NCBI GenBank assembly: GCA_018652335.1
Contig: JABICI010000001.1
Coordinates: forward strand, 1-39,250
Length of the DNA: 39,250 nucleotides
DNA from: Flavobacteriales bacterium
GTDB lineage: Bacteria > Bacteroidota > Bacteroidia > Flavobacteriales > BACL11
Direction of reading: 5' to 3'
Positions within the stretch are counted from its first letter, which is position 1, and each line of letters begins with the position of its first letter. The position numbers were made by a program, and so were the translations under genes. Positions 1 through 8,044 of this stretch are shown piece by piece. The notes below the pieces were generated by a model. That model ran no database searches, was not told the origin of the DNA, and was given only the letters and a program-made list of their open reading frames with translations.

Positions 1-174
1 AAAATAATTATCACTGTACCATTGTACACCATTTTTAAAATTTTCAGTAATATCAAAAAAATGTGGCTCTTTGAATTTTGGAATATATATTTCAGGATGT
101 TGAATTAAAATATCATATAATGATGTTGTGCCACTTTTGGTGACTCCTAGACACATGAAGTTAGGAACTTTCAT
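1..174 (-). CDS. Sulfotransferase, N-terminal part only (runs off window start)
   Basis: Only the first 58 codons are inside the window; the rest lies beyond base 1. The start ATG is at 174-172. The translation begins MKVPNFMCLGVTKSGTTSLY, which contains the 5'-phosphosulfate-binding loop (TKSGTTS) of PAPS-dependent sulfotransferases close to the N terminus, followed by a QHPEI segment and a KEPHFF segment that align with the same places in the two neighbouring sulfotransferases. It is therefore a third tandem paralogue. The start codon overlaps the stop of the upstream gene by 4 bases (ATGA), which suggests translational coupling in one operon. The acceptor substrate cannot be told; in context a glycan is most likely (inference). 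Confidence 0.85.
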   Translation of the reverse strand, partial: MKVPNFMCLGVTKSGTTSLYDILIQHPEIYIPKFKEPHFFDITENFKNGVQWYSDNYF

Positions 175-1073
175 TCTATCCAAAATTTTAAATCTCTATT
201 TAAAAGCTTTGAGAGTTTTAACACATCTGATTTATAAAATAGTTTTAACATTTGATAATCATCAAATGAAATATCTGTTACTTTTTTCTTGTTTAATTTG
301 ATAAATAAACGACCTAAAAATTGTCTTACACTTTTGATAGGAAATAAGTATCTAATCATCCGTTTAAAACTATTTCTACCAAAAATATATCTTTTAATAT
401 ATTGGTTTTTCCATTCCCAGCCTCCAACCATGTAGTTTCTATTTGTATCAACTTTGATATGCTTTAAGCCTAAAAAATCAAATACTTTCTCAATCTCTTT
501 ATCAATATTACTTAGATAGTCATCATAAATAATAATATGTACATTTTCTAATTTCTCTAAATATAATTTCACTTGTTTGAAGTATAAACCTAATTCCTGA
601 TATCTAGAAGCTGGAGTAATACTTTCATTAGAAAAATATCTTTTTTCTGATATATTCCATGCAGCTTTAAAATCTAATGTATTCTCATTCGAATTAAACC
701 TCTTGACGTGTTGATATCCCGAATATGCTCTATCAATTGGATTCCTTAGCATAATAATTACCTTACTATCTTTTCCAAATTTATTATTTATTTTTGGAAT
801 GACTATTTCAGGATACATCAAATACATAACTGAAGATTCACCCCTATATTTTGATTTTTTACCATCTAAAAATAAATCGTAATAATCATTTTTGCAAGTA
901 ACGCCATTTAATATTCTAGACTGACCTATTTCATTATTAATTAAATAATGTGGCTCTTTTGGCGTACACATAAAAATATCAGGATGTTGATTTAAATAAT
1001 TATGTAATGATGTAGTGCCACTTTTTGCAGCCCCTACGATAAATAAATTGGGTTTCGTATTTATCTTGTCCAA
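171..1073 (-). CDS. PAPS-dependent sulfotransferase (heparan-sulfate-sulfotransferase-like)
   Basis: This 300-residue protein should transfer sulfate from PAPS to a hydroxyl or amino group, probably on a sugar. The 5'-phosphosulfate loop GAAKSGTTS is at residues 14-22 and the 3'-phosphate-binding motif RNPIDRAYSGYQH at about 110-122. The NPxxRAYSxYQH form resembles the motif of heparan-sulfate N- and 3-O-sulfotransferases (family knowledge). There is no signal peptide or membrane segment, so it is probably cytoplasmic or peripheral. The start is TTG at 1073-1071; no ATG is available before the PAPS loop, and the start overlaps the end of the upstream sulfotransferase by 13 bases. It is clearly paralogous to that neighbour (shared SLHNYLNQHPDIF). 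The acceptor is unknown. Confidence 0.9.
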   Translation of the reverse strand: MDKINTKPNLFIVGAAKSGTTSLHNYLNQHPDIFMCTPKEPHYLINNEIGQSRILNGVTCKNDYYDLFLDGKKSKYRGESSVMYLMYPEIVIPKINNKFGKDSKVIIMLRNPIDRAYSGYQHVKRFNSNENTLDFKAAWNISEKRYFSNESITPASRYQELGLYFKQVKLYLEKLENVHIIIYDDYLSNIDKEIEKVFDFLGLKHIKVDTNRNYMVGGWEWKNQYIKRYIFGRNSFKRMIRYLFPIKSVRQFLGRLFIKLNKKKVTDISFDDYQMLKLFYKSDVLKLSKLLNRDLKFWIE

Positions 1074-1969
1074 TGCTCTAAATCTTTATTTATTAACTTA
1101 CTAAGTTCAAATATATCATCTTTAAAATAGTTATTCAAATACATCTGCGTTTCTTTATTAATCTTTTTAGTATTATTTTTTGAAAAATTAGAGAGTATCC
1201 TATATATGTGTCTCCTAATTTTTTTTGGGAGAATAGATTTAAAAAATATCTTCACAAAGTTATCTTCAATAAAAAGATGCTTGAGAAATGAATTTCTCCA
1301 TTTTCTACCTCCTCTATTATGTTTTACGTTTAAATTAACATTAATATCATTTTCTACACCAAGAAATTTATATACTTTCATCATCTCTATTTTAGTATTG
1401 TCTCTAAAATCGTCATATAAAATAATATGAACATTCTTAAATGTATCTAAATATGCTTTAACCATTTTATAATACATTCCCATGCCTTTGTACATTATCA
1501 TAGGCGTCATAGTTTTGTCATCTTGCATTCTATTTTCTTCAATAGATAACGCCTCTTCAAAAGATTTCTGCTCTCTAATTCCTTTTGAGACGTGTTGATA
1601 AGCAGAATATGCACGCTCAGTAGGATTTCTTAACATTATAATAATTTTAACATCCTTATTTAAATAATGAATAATGTTTTTAATAGCATTATTATAATAA
1701 TATAAATATAAAACAGTCGCTTCACCAATTGCTATTTCATTATCAACTGCACTAAACAAAGATTTATACTCCTCATAATTCCATACGCCATTATGAAGTC
1801 TTTGTTCAACAATTTGTTTTATTAAGAATCGAGGCTCCTTTACTTTCTTTCCTTTAGAATCAAAAGAAGGTAAAAAAATATCAGGGTGCTGGTTTAAATA
1901 ATTATGTAATGATGATGTTCCGCTTTTAGCAGCACCAACAATTAAAAAATTAGGTAGTTTTGTACTCAT
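1061..1969 (-). CDS. PAPS-dependent sulfotransferase
   Basis: A 302-residue sulfotransferase, the first of three tandem paralogues in transcription order. Residues 11-20 (VGAAKSGTSS) form the 5'-phosphosulfate loop, and RNPTERAYSAYQH at about 114-126 forms the 3'-phosphate motif, with Ser122 as the conserved serine. Compared with the next paralogue it carries an insertion of about eight residues after QHPDIF before the KEPRFL motif. The ATG at 1969-1967 overlaps the stop of the flippase gene by 4 bases (ATGA). The position beside a flippase and cysQ suggests it sulfates a saccharide before or around export (inference). Confidence 0.9.
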   Translation of the reverse strand: MSTKLPNFLIVGAAKSGTSSLHNYLNQHPDIFLPSFDSKGKKVKEPRFLIKQIVEQRLHNGVWNYEEYKSLFSAVDNEIAIGEATVLYLYYYNNAIKNIIHYLNKDVKIIIMLRNPTERAYSAYQHVSKGIREQKSFEEALSIEENRMQDDKTMTPMIMYKGMGMYYKMVKAYLDTFKNVHIILYDDFRDNTKIEMMKVYKFLGVENDINVNLNVKHNRGGRKWRNSFLKHLFIEDNFVKIFFKSILPKKIRRHIYRILSNFSKNNTKKINKETQMYLNNYFKDDIFELSKLINKDLEHWTR

Positions 1970-3321
1970 CTTTTAAAAACTGGTAGGTAAAATGTAAAAA
2001 AGCCAAATTTTCTTTTAACTATTAAAACCATAGCTAAATTCCAAAAAGACAAACTACACATTGAAGCAAAAGCGGCCCCATTAATCCCACTTATCCCGTA
2101 ACTAGATAAGAGATTATTTTCAGGAATTAAGACAAAATTTAATACAACATTTATAACAGCTCCACAAAACAATAGAAGACCAAAAATATTCTGATTATTA
2201 GTCATTTTTAAAATATTTCCTACAGACCCACAGAAAGAGCTAACTAATCTTCCACATGAAAGAAAAATAAATGCAGTTACACCTACTTTAAACTCCTCAC
2301 CAAATAATGATAATAGATACTCAGGAATAATAAAGAAACCTGCAACAAGAGGAAATGATGTCCAAAATATCATTTTAGTTGACTGTTGAACAACTTTTCT
2401 TAATCCATTTATATCGTTTTTACCAAATTTTTCAGCAAATTTTGGAGAAGCTATACTATTGATAGACATTAAAGAAATTGATGCGATCATTGACAATTTA
2501 AAAGCAGTAAAATATATACCGACATCTTCTACAGTTGTCATATTACCTAGCATTAATTTATCAATCCATACCATTATAAATTGTACAGACTCTGCAAACA
2601 TTAATGGAATTGATATACCTAATAATTTAGAATAACTCATGAAATCTTCATTTACACTATCCTTTGAATTTGCATGTTTTATAAGATGATATCTAAATGA
2701 AAGGTACGCTAAAAAGGATACTATCAAAACACTTGTTAGATATGCATATATTGGGACTTCTGAATCATTAGTAAATTGATAGATTATTACAATTGCAATT
2801 ATTGAAATAAGCGCTTGTGACATCCTGTAAAAAAATGAAAATTCCGCTATTTTCTTCAAACCTCTTAAGCTCTCATAATGTAGCATAAAGAAAACCATTG
2901 GAATAACAAAAAAAGCATTTAATCTAATATATTTGACATTAATATTAATTAAATCAGCAATTGAATCAGCAAGAAAATACATTAATAAAGATGATAACAC
3001 TGTTGTTACTGACAATATGTTTACAACTTTCTTTCTAAGATTTAAAACACTTTGCCATTTTTCTTTGGTGGCGTAAGATGCAATAAATCTAATGGAAGCC
3101 GTATCAAGACCGAATTTTGCTAAAACACTAAACAGTTTTAATATGGTGATAGCTAAAACATAATCACCCAAACCTTTTGCTCCAAATAAATTTGCAATTA
3201 TTAGAGTCAAAAGGTAACCAAGAGCTTGACCTCCTAATCGAAAAAAAAAAGAAATTCCACCGCCCTTAATTAGCTCATTAAAATCTTTATCCCCAAGAAG
3301 TTTTTGATAACTTTTTTTCAT
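1966..3321 (-). CDS. Polysaccharide/lipid-linked glycan flippase, Wzx/MOP superfamily
   Basis: A 451-residue polytopic membrane protein with some twelve to fourteen hydrophobic helices and short basic loops. The start, with a soluble N-terminal stretch followed by GGGISFFFRLGGQALGYLLTLIIANL, and the segment GAKGLGDYVLAITILKLFSVLAKFGLD are typical of the MOP (Wzx/PST/MATE-like) exporters that flip undecaprenyl-linked glycans across the inner membrane. Upstream is cysQ (3 bases away) and downstream a sulfotransferase (4-base overlap). No polymerase or glycosyltransferase is in view; they may lie beyond base 1. The glycan and the direction of transport are inferred from family membership only. 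Confidence 0.85.
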   Translation of the reverse strand: MKKSYQKLLGDKDFNELIKGGGISFFFRLGGQALGYLLTLIIANLFGAKGLGDYVLAITILKLFSVLAKFGLDTASIRFIASYATKEKWQSVLNLRKKVVNILSVTTVLSSLLMYFLADSIADLININVKYIRLNAFFVIPMVFFMLHYESLRGLKKIAEFSFFYRMSQALISIIAIVIIYQFTNDSEVPIYAYLTSVLIVSFLAYLSFRYHLIKHANSKDSVNEDFMSYSKLLGISIPLMFAESVQFIMVWIDKLMLGNMTTVEDVGIYFTAFKLSMIASISLMSINSIASPKFAEKFGKNDINGLRKVVQQSTKMIFWTSFPLVAGFFIIPEYLLSLFGEEFKVGVTAFIFLSCGRLVSSFCGSVGNILKMTNNQNIFGLLLFCGAVINVVLNFVLIPENNLLSSYGISGINGAAFASMCSLSFWNLAMVLIVKRKFGFFTFYLPVFKR

Positions 3322-3324
3322 AAT

Positions 3325-4116
3325 TTAAGCCACTAAAAACCAGGGGTTTAAAAGATTTGTTTTATTGTATACAAGTTCCTTATTGGTTTTATACTCTAAT
3401 ACTGAAAAGCCAGCCATTTTTGCAATAGCATGTCCAGCTGCAGTATCCCATTCCATTGTTGGTGCACATCTAGGGTACGCATCAGCCCTTCCTTCAGCAA
3501 CCATACATAATTTTAAGGAAGATCCTACTGTAATAATATCAACATTAGCATGTATATCTTTTTTTTCTTTAAAAAAGGCTTCTGTTTCTTTTGACATATG
3601 AGACCTTGAACCAACAATTACATAATGATCTCTATTTTTTTTAAAAGGTAATTTGTTTGAATCTAAAATCAAATTATCTAGATTGCTAACAATGGAACTA
3701 TGATTTATTTTATAGGAGCCTAATCCATCTAATGCAAAATATAATTCTTCTTTTACAGGAACATATATTACTCCTAGAATAGGCATTCCATGATGAATAA
3801 GAGCAATATTCACTGTAAACTCACCATTTCTTTTGACAAACTCTTTAGTGCCATCCAAAGGGTCAACTATCCATGAATATTCCCAATTTTTTCTTTCTTC
3901 AAAAGAAATCTTAGAACCTTCTTCACTCAAAAAAGGGATACCTGTTCTAATCAAATGATTTTCAATGACTACATTGCATTTTTTATCTGCTAATGTTAAA
4001 GGAGATTTATCATCTTTATGTTCGACTTCAAAATCAGATGCATAAACATCCATGATTGCACCCCCTCCCTCTATAGATGCATTGATTGCCTTCACTAACA
4101 ATTCTTTTAGATTCAT
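3325..4116 (-). CDS. cysQ: 3'(2'),5'-bisphosphate nucleotidase CysQ (PAP phosphatase)
   Basis: A 263-residue inositol-monophosphatase-fold enzyme. It hydrolyses 3'-phosphoadenosine 5'-phosphate (PAP), the by-product of sulfotransferases, to AMP and phosphate, using Mg2+. Visible metal-binding motifs are SEEG at about 64-67, the signature DPLDGT at 85-90 and EWDTAAGHA near residue 220. The length equals that of the family (about 250-270). Placement between the ALDH genes and the flippase/sulfotransferase genes fits PAP removal to relieve product inhibition. A general inositol-phosphatase role is less likely because KEFVKRNGEFTVNIAL after the metal motif is typical of CysQ. Confidence 0.93.
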   Translation of the reverse strand: MNLKELLVKAINASIEGGGAIMDVYASDFEVEHKDDKSPLTLADKKCNVVIENHLIRTGIPFLSEEGSKISFEERKNWEYSWIVDPLDGTKEFVKRNGEFTVNIALIHHGMPILGVIYVPVKEELYFALDGLGSYKINHSSIVSNLDNLILDSNKLPFKKNRDHYVIVGSRSHMSKETEAFFKEKKDIHANVDIITVGSSLKLCMVAEGRADAYPRCAPTMEWDTAAGHAIAKMAGFSVLEYKTNKELVYNKTNLLNPWFLVA

Positions 4117-4120
4117 ACTA

Positions 4121-4981
4121 CTATACTTTATTTGGATGCCATATAGTTTTTAATTCCTGACATGTCTCTATAAAAAAAGGAGATTGACTACTGTTATGAT
4201 CCCAGTTTTTGTGTTTGTAAATTTTCACTCTTTTTAAATTCTCAGAAGATAAATGCTGAATTTCTTTAATCTCCTGATTATTGTCGCCACAATAAATAAT
4301 TGCATTTACGTCCTTATGAGATGCAAAATGACTGAGTAATTCTTTTCTTTTTCCTGTTAAAATATTTACTACTCCAGCAGGAACATCCGAAGTATTTAAC
4401 ACTTCAGCGAAAGATATACCTACCATAGGGTTTTTTTCAGAAGATAAGATTACGCATGTATTTCCACCTACGATAATTGGTGCAATCACTGAAATCATGC
4501 CTAATAATGAATACTCATTTGGAGAAATTACAGAAACAACTCCCACTGATTGTAGAAGTGAGAAATTAAAATGATTTGATGCAACAGGATAAACGGAGCT
4601 AAAAACCTGCTGGAACTTATCACTCCAACCAGCATAATATATTAACCTATCTATACTTAACTCTACCTCATTCTTTGCATGTAATTTTGACAAGCCTGTC
4701 ATCATTAACTCTTCAATAAATTGCGATTTTCTACCCTCTAACATTTCTGCAACTCTATAAAGAACTTGACCTCTATTTAGTGATGATTTATTTTGCCAAG
4801 ACTTCTGAACTTTTCTAGCAAAAACAACCGCGTTTCTAAAATCTTTCCTGGATGAAAGACACATATTTGCTAATAATTCATCGTTACCATTTTTTATTTG
4901 AAAATATCTTCCTGATTCTGTTCTTGGAAACTTTCCACCAATGAAGTTTTTATATGTCTTTAAAACATTTATTCTTGCCAT
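4121..4981 (-). CDS. Truncated aldehyde-dehydrogenase-like protein without catalytic domain (ALDH16 C-half-like)
   Basis: This 286-residue protein aligns with the first 55-60% of ordinary ALDHs (about 480-500 residues). Residues 13-30 match the N-terminal ALDH strand (NFIGGKFP), a YYAGWSDK segment matches FYYAGWADK of the neighbour, and the Rossmann part is recognisable (PNEYSLLGM, then GGNTCVILSSEK and PAGVVNILTGKR). The catalytic Cys domain and the LELGG glutamate are absent, and the NAD-contacting KPAE is changed to SSEK. The open reading frame is intact and ends in its own C terminus, so it is probably a genuine non-catalytic partner rather than a broken gene. Human and bacterial ALDH16 carry just such a second, shortened ALDH domain fused after a full one (family knowledge). 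Here the two halves are separate genes sharing one base. Confidence 0.75.
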   Translation of the reverse strand: MARINVLKTYKNFIGGKFPRTESGRYFQIKNGNDELLANMCLSSRKDFRNAVVFARKVQKSWQNKSSLNRGQVLYRVAEMLEGRKSQFIEELMMTGLSKLHAKNEVELSIDRLIYYAGWSDKFQQVFSSVYPVASNHFNFSLLQSVGVVSVISPNEYSLLGMISVIAPIIVGGNTCVILSSEKNPMVGISFAEVLNTSDVPAGVVNILTGKRKELLSHFASHKDVNAIIYCGDNNQEIKEIQHLSSENLKRVKIYKHKNWDHNSSQSPFFIETCQELKTIWHPNKV

Positions 4982-6435
4982 TATTTAAATTTTAAATACG
5001 CTTTTAGTCCATGCAAACCACCTTCTCTTCCAATTCCACTTTCTTTTACTCCTCCAAATGGAGAGGTTGGATCAAATTTATTATATGTATTTGCCCAAAC
5101 TACACCAGCATTTAACTCCTTTGTAAGTTTAAAAATCTTTGATCCTTTTTCTGTCCAAACACCTGCAGACAAACCGTAAGGTGTATTGTTAGCTTTTTCT
5201 ATAACCTCATCAATTGTACGGAAAGTCTGAATAGCCAAAACTGGCCCAAAAATTTCTTCTTGAACAATTGTATGTGATTGTGAAACATTTAAGAATAATG
5301 TTGGGGGACACCAATTTCCTGTTTCAGAAATAATACATTTTTTCTGATATATCTCACCTCCTTCTTCCATCCCTATATTTATATACTTTTTTATTGTAGC
5401 TAATTGCTCTTTAGAGTTTATTGCTCCAATGTCAGTATTTTTATCAAGAGGATCACCAATAATTAATGAAGACATTCTTTCTTTCAATTTTTCAATAACA
5501 ATTTCAGAAATACTTTCTTGTACGAAAAGTCGTGAACCAGCACAACATACATGACCTTGATTAAAAAATATTGCATTAATAATTCCCTCAACTGCTTGAT
5601 CAATTGCTGCATCAGCAAAAATAATATTAGCCCCTTTACCACCAAGTTCTAAAGTTAATTTCTTATGTGTACCAGCAATACTTCTCTTAATCAACTTCCC
5701 TACTTTTGTTGAACCAGTAAATGCAATTTTATCAATATTAGGATGATTTACAATCTCAGAACCTGTTTTCCCACCGCCAGTAACAATATTTACAACTCCC
5801 TTTGGAAGACCACTTTCTTGGATGATTTCTGCAAGTTTAAGAGCTGTTAAAGAAGTTGTCTCAGCAGGCTTTAAAACGACTGTATTACCACATGCAATAG
5901 CAGGAGCTATTTTCCAAGCGGCCATTAATAAAGGAAAATTCCAAGGAATAATTTGTCCAGCTACACCTATAGGTTCTAGACTTGTATTCGGAAAGGCATA
6001 CTCTAACTTATCTGCCCAACCTGCATAATAGAAAAAATGATTTGCGGCCAATGGAATATCTATATCTCTTGACTCTCTTATTGGCTTACCTCCATCCATA
6101 CTTTCAATAACAGCAAATTCCTTTGCTCTTTCCTGTATCATTCTTGCAATTCTAAAAATATATTTCGCTCTTTCTTTCGCCTTAAGTTTAGACCAGCTCT
6201 TGAATGCAGAGTTAGCTGCTTTAACTGCCAAATCAATATCTTCTTTATTTGCTTCAGAAATCTTTGCGATGATTTCATCAGTAGCAGGATTTACAGAATT
6301 AAAATACTTTCTAGAATTTGACTTTACAAACTTTCCATTAATAAACAAATCATATTTTTCTTTTAATAAAATATGATCTTTACTTTCATTAGCAGTAGTA
6401 TAATTCCAAATTTTGTTTAAATCTATATTGCTCAT
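4981..6435 (-). CDS. NAD(P)-dependent aldehyde dehydrogenase
   Basis: A full-length 484-residue aldehyde dehydrogenase. Asn166 sits in PWNF, the cofactor lysine 189 in LKPAE, the Rossmann FTGSTKVG motif near 239-246, the general base Glu263 in LELGGKG, and the catalytic nucleophile is Cys297 in FNQGHVCCAGSR. It converts an aldehyde to the acid with NAD(P)+. It starts 3 bases after deoC, so acetaldehyde released by DeoC is the natural substrate (inference). It also sits directly upstream of a truncated ALDH-like gene, a layout equal to a split ALDH16. The ATG at 6435-6433 gives an N-terminal extension of about 25 residues before the usual ALDH start, which is normal for this subgroup. Confidence 0.93.
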   Translation of the reverse strand: MSNIDLNKIWNYTTANESKDHILLKEKYDLFINGKFVKSNSRKYFNSVNPATDEIIAKISEANKEDIDLAVKAANSAFKSWSKLKAKERAKYIFRIARMIQERAKEFAVIESMDGGKPIRESRDIDIPLAANHFFYYAGWADKLEYAFPNTSLEPIGVAGQIIPWNFPLLMAAWKIAPAIACGNTVVLKPAETTSLTALKLAEIIQESGLPKGVVNIVTGGGKTGSEIVNHPNIDKIAFTGSTKVGKLIKRSIAGTHKKLTLELGGKGANIIFADAAIDQAVEGIINAIFFNQGHVCCAGSRLFVQESISEIVIEKLKERMSSLIIGDPLDKNTDIGAINSKEQLATIKKYINIGMEEGGEIYQKKCIISETGNWCPPTLFLNVSQSHTIVQEEIFGPVLAIQTFRTIDEVIEKANNTPYGLSAGVWTEKGSKIFKLTKELNAGVVWANTYNKFDPTSPFGGVKESGIGREGGLHGLKAYLKFK

Positions 6436-6438
6436 ATA

Positions 6439-7338
6439 TTAATCTTTTGAAAAATAATCTATCGATTCATAATATCCACTTTCTTGTCTCTGAAGTTGCA
6501 TTAAAACATCATTTGCCAAACTACTCGCTCCAAACCTAAACAAATCTTTATTCATCCATTCATATCCTAATGTTTCATTTAACATGACCAAATACTGTAA
6601 AGCTATTTTAGCAGAAGAAATCCCTCCAGCCGGTTTCATGCCTATTTTAATTCCTGTTTTCTTATAATAATCTTTTATCGCATTAAGCATAACATATGTT
6701 ACAGGCATAGTTGAAGCTGGATTAATTTTTCCTGTTGAGGTTTTAATAAAATCTGCACCTGCATAGATAGCAATTTCACTTGCTTTTCTAACGTTATCTA
6801 ATGTGTCTAGCTCGCCAGTTTCCAAGATCACTTTTAAATGTGCCTTACCACAAACTTCTTTTATAGATGCAATTTCATCAAATACAAAATTATATTCTCC
6901 AGCTAAAAACTTGCCTCTTGAAATAACCATATCTATTTCATCAGCACCTTCATTAACTGCAAATTTAGTATCACTTAATTTAACATCTAAGGAGGATTGA
7001 CCGCTTGGAAAACCAGTAGCAACAGAAGCAACTTTTATTTTTGTCCCTTTTAATTCTTTTTTAGCATACTTTACCATAGTGGGATATACACAAACCGCCG
7101 CCACTTTAGGAATGCCTTGCAAAGAATCATGTAAATGATTCGCTTTATAACACATTCTTTTAACATTTTCAGGTGTATCTTTTCCATCTAAGGTAGTCAA
7201 ATCAATCATACTTAGTGCTAAGTGCAATCCGTGTGTTTTTGAAGAATTTTTTATACTTCTTTTACAAAAACGATTAACTCGTTCTTCTACACCAATTTTG
7301 TCAATTTTTGGAACAGTTAATAAATTTGGGAAACTCAA
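6439..7338 (-). CDS. deoC: Deoxyribose-phosphate aldolase
   Basis: A 299-residue class I aldolase that splits 2-deoxyribose 5-phosphate into glyceraldehyde 3-phosphate and acetaldehyde. The Schiff-base lysine is Lys199 in DFIKTSTGK, and other conserved stretches are IDLTTLDGKDT (45-55), ATGFPSGQ (107-114) and the late KPAGGI. It belongs to the longer, human DERA-like type of about 300 residues rather than the 250-residue E. coli type. The start appears to be TTG at 7338-7336; an in-frame stop lies three codons upstream and the next Met (residue 44) is inside the core. It is the first gene of the minus-strand operon, with a -7 box about 24 bases upstream. Confidence 0.92.
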   Translation of the reverse strand: MSFPNLLTVPKIDKIGVEERVNRFCKRSIKNSSKTHGLHLALSMIDLTTLDGKDTPENVKRMCYKANHLHDSLQGIPKVAAVCVYPTMVKYAKKELKGTKIKVASVATGFPSGQSSLDVKLSDTKFAVNEGADEIDMVISRGKFLAGEYNFVFDEIASIKEVCGKAHLKVILETGELDTLDNVRKASEIAIYAGADFIKTSTGKINPASTMPVTYVMLNAIKDYYKKTGIKIGMKPAGGISSAKIALQYLVMLNETLGYEWMNKDLFRFGASSLANDVLMQLQRQESGYYESIDYFSKD

Positions 7339-7361
7339 AATAATTTATTCTTTAGTAAAGA

Positions 7362-7369
7362 CAAATCTA
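7362..7369 (-). promoter_or_regulatory. Candidate -7 box (TAGATTTG) for the deoC operon
   Basis: On the minus strand the sequence TAGATTTG matches the Bacteroidota -7 consensus TAnnTTTG and ends 23 bases before the deoC start. No TTG lies at the expected 17-23 base distance upstream, so only half of the promoter is seen. It would drive the whole deoC-to-sulfotransferase run. Confidence 0.4.
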
Positions 7370-7435
7370 CCATTTTATTCGATATATATCATAGTTTCTA
7401 ATTCACAAATTTTGATTAAATTGGCCAACTTTATT

Positions 7436-8044
7436 ATGAAAGAAGAAGAAGGAAATATCTTTACAGTTTTTGATGATCTAATCAACAGGAATGAAAAAGA
7501 ATTATTACTTAATCAAAAATCTAAAGTAATATGGATGACCGGACTCTCAGGTTCAGGCAAAACAACAATAGCAAAAGCGCTAGAAAAAAAACTACATTTA
7601 AACAACATTATAAGTCAACTTCATGATGGTGATAATATAAGAGTAGGTATAAGTAATAATCTTTCTTTTTCATCAGAAGATAGGTTAGAAAATATACGAC
7701 GAATTTCCGAAATATCTAAATTATTTTTAAATTGTGGAATTGTTACGCTTAATTGTTTCATTAGCCCTACAAATGAAATAAGACAAATTGCAAAGGATAT
7801 TATCGGCGAGAATGATTTTATAGAAATTTATATAAACGCTTCTCTTAAAATTTGTGAAGACAGAGATGTAAAAGGTTTATATAAAAAGGCAAGAAACGGT
7901 GAAATCAAAAACTTTACTGGAATAAGCGCAACATATGAAGAGCCAAAACAACCAAATCTAGTAATCAATACAACACTCTTGTCAATTGAGGAATCAGTAA
8001 AAAAAATATACGATTACATCTTACCTTTAATTAAAAATAAGTAA
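7436..8044 (+). CDS. cysC: Adenylyl-sulfate kinase
   Basis: CysC phosphorylates adenosine 5'-phosphosulfate (APS) with ATP to PAPS. With the ATG at 7436 it has 202 residues, the usual length; a longer frame back to 7298 would run into the divergent deoC and adds residues unlike the family. The P-loop GLSGSGKT is at 36-43, followed by HDGDNIR and RRISEISKLF. The active-site loop reads CFISPTNEIR where most CysC proteins have FISPYR or FISPFR, a small deviation. It opens the plus-strand cysC-cysD-cysN operon, and its TAA shares one base with the cysD ATG. Its product would feed the sulfotransferases encoded divergently. Confidence 0.93.
   Translation: MKEEEGNIFTVFDDLINRNEKELLLNQKSKVIWMTGLSGSGKTTIAKALEKKLHLNNIISQLHDGDNIRVGISNNLSFSSEDRLENIRRISEISKLFLNCGIVTLNCFISPTNEIRQIAKDIIGENDFIEIYINASLKICEDRDVKGLYKKARNGEIKNFTGISATYEEPKQPNLVINTTLLSIEESVKKIYDYILPLIKNK

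Noticed and set aside
4121-4981. Calling the short ALDH-like gene a pseudogene
   Set aside because: The frame is intact with no internal stops, ends beyond the Rossmann part with its own C terminus, and has a known counterpart in the second domain of ALDH16.
7298-7435. Upstream extension of the cysC frame into the divergent deoC gene
   Set aside because: It would overlap the deoC start, adds 46 residues unlike CysC proteins, and the ATG at 7436 gives the standard length.
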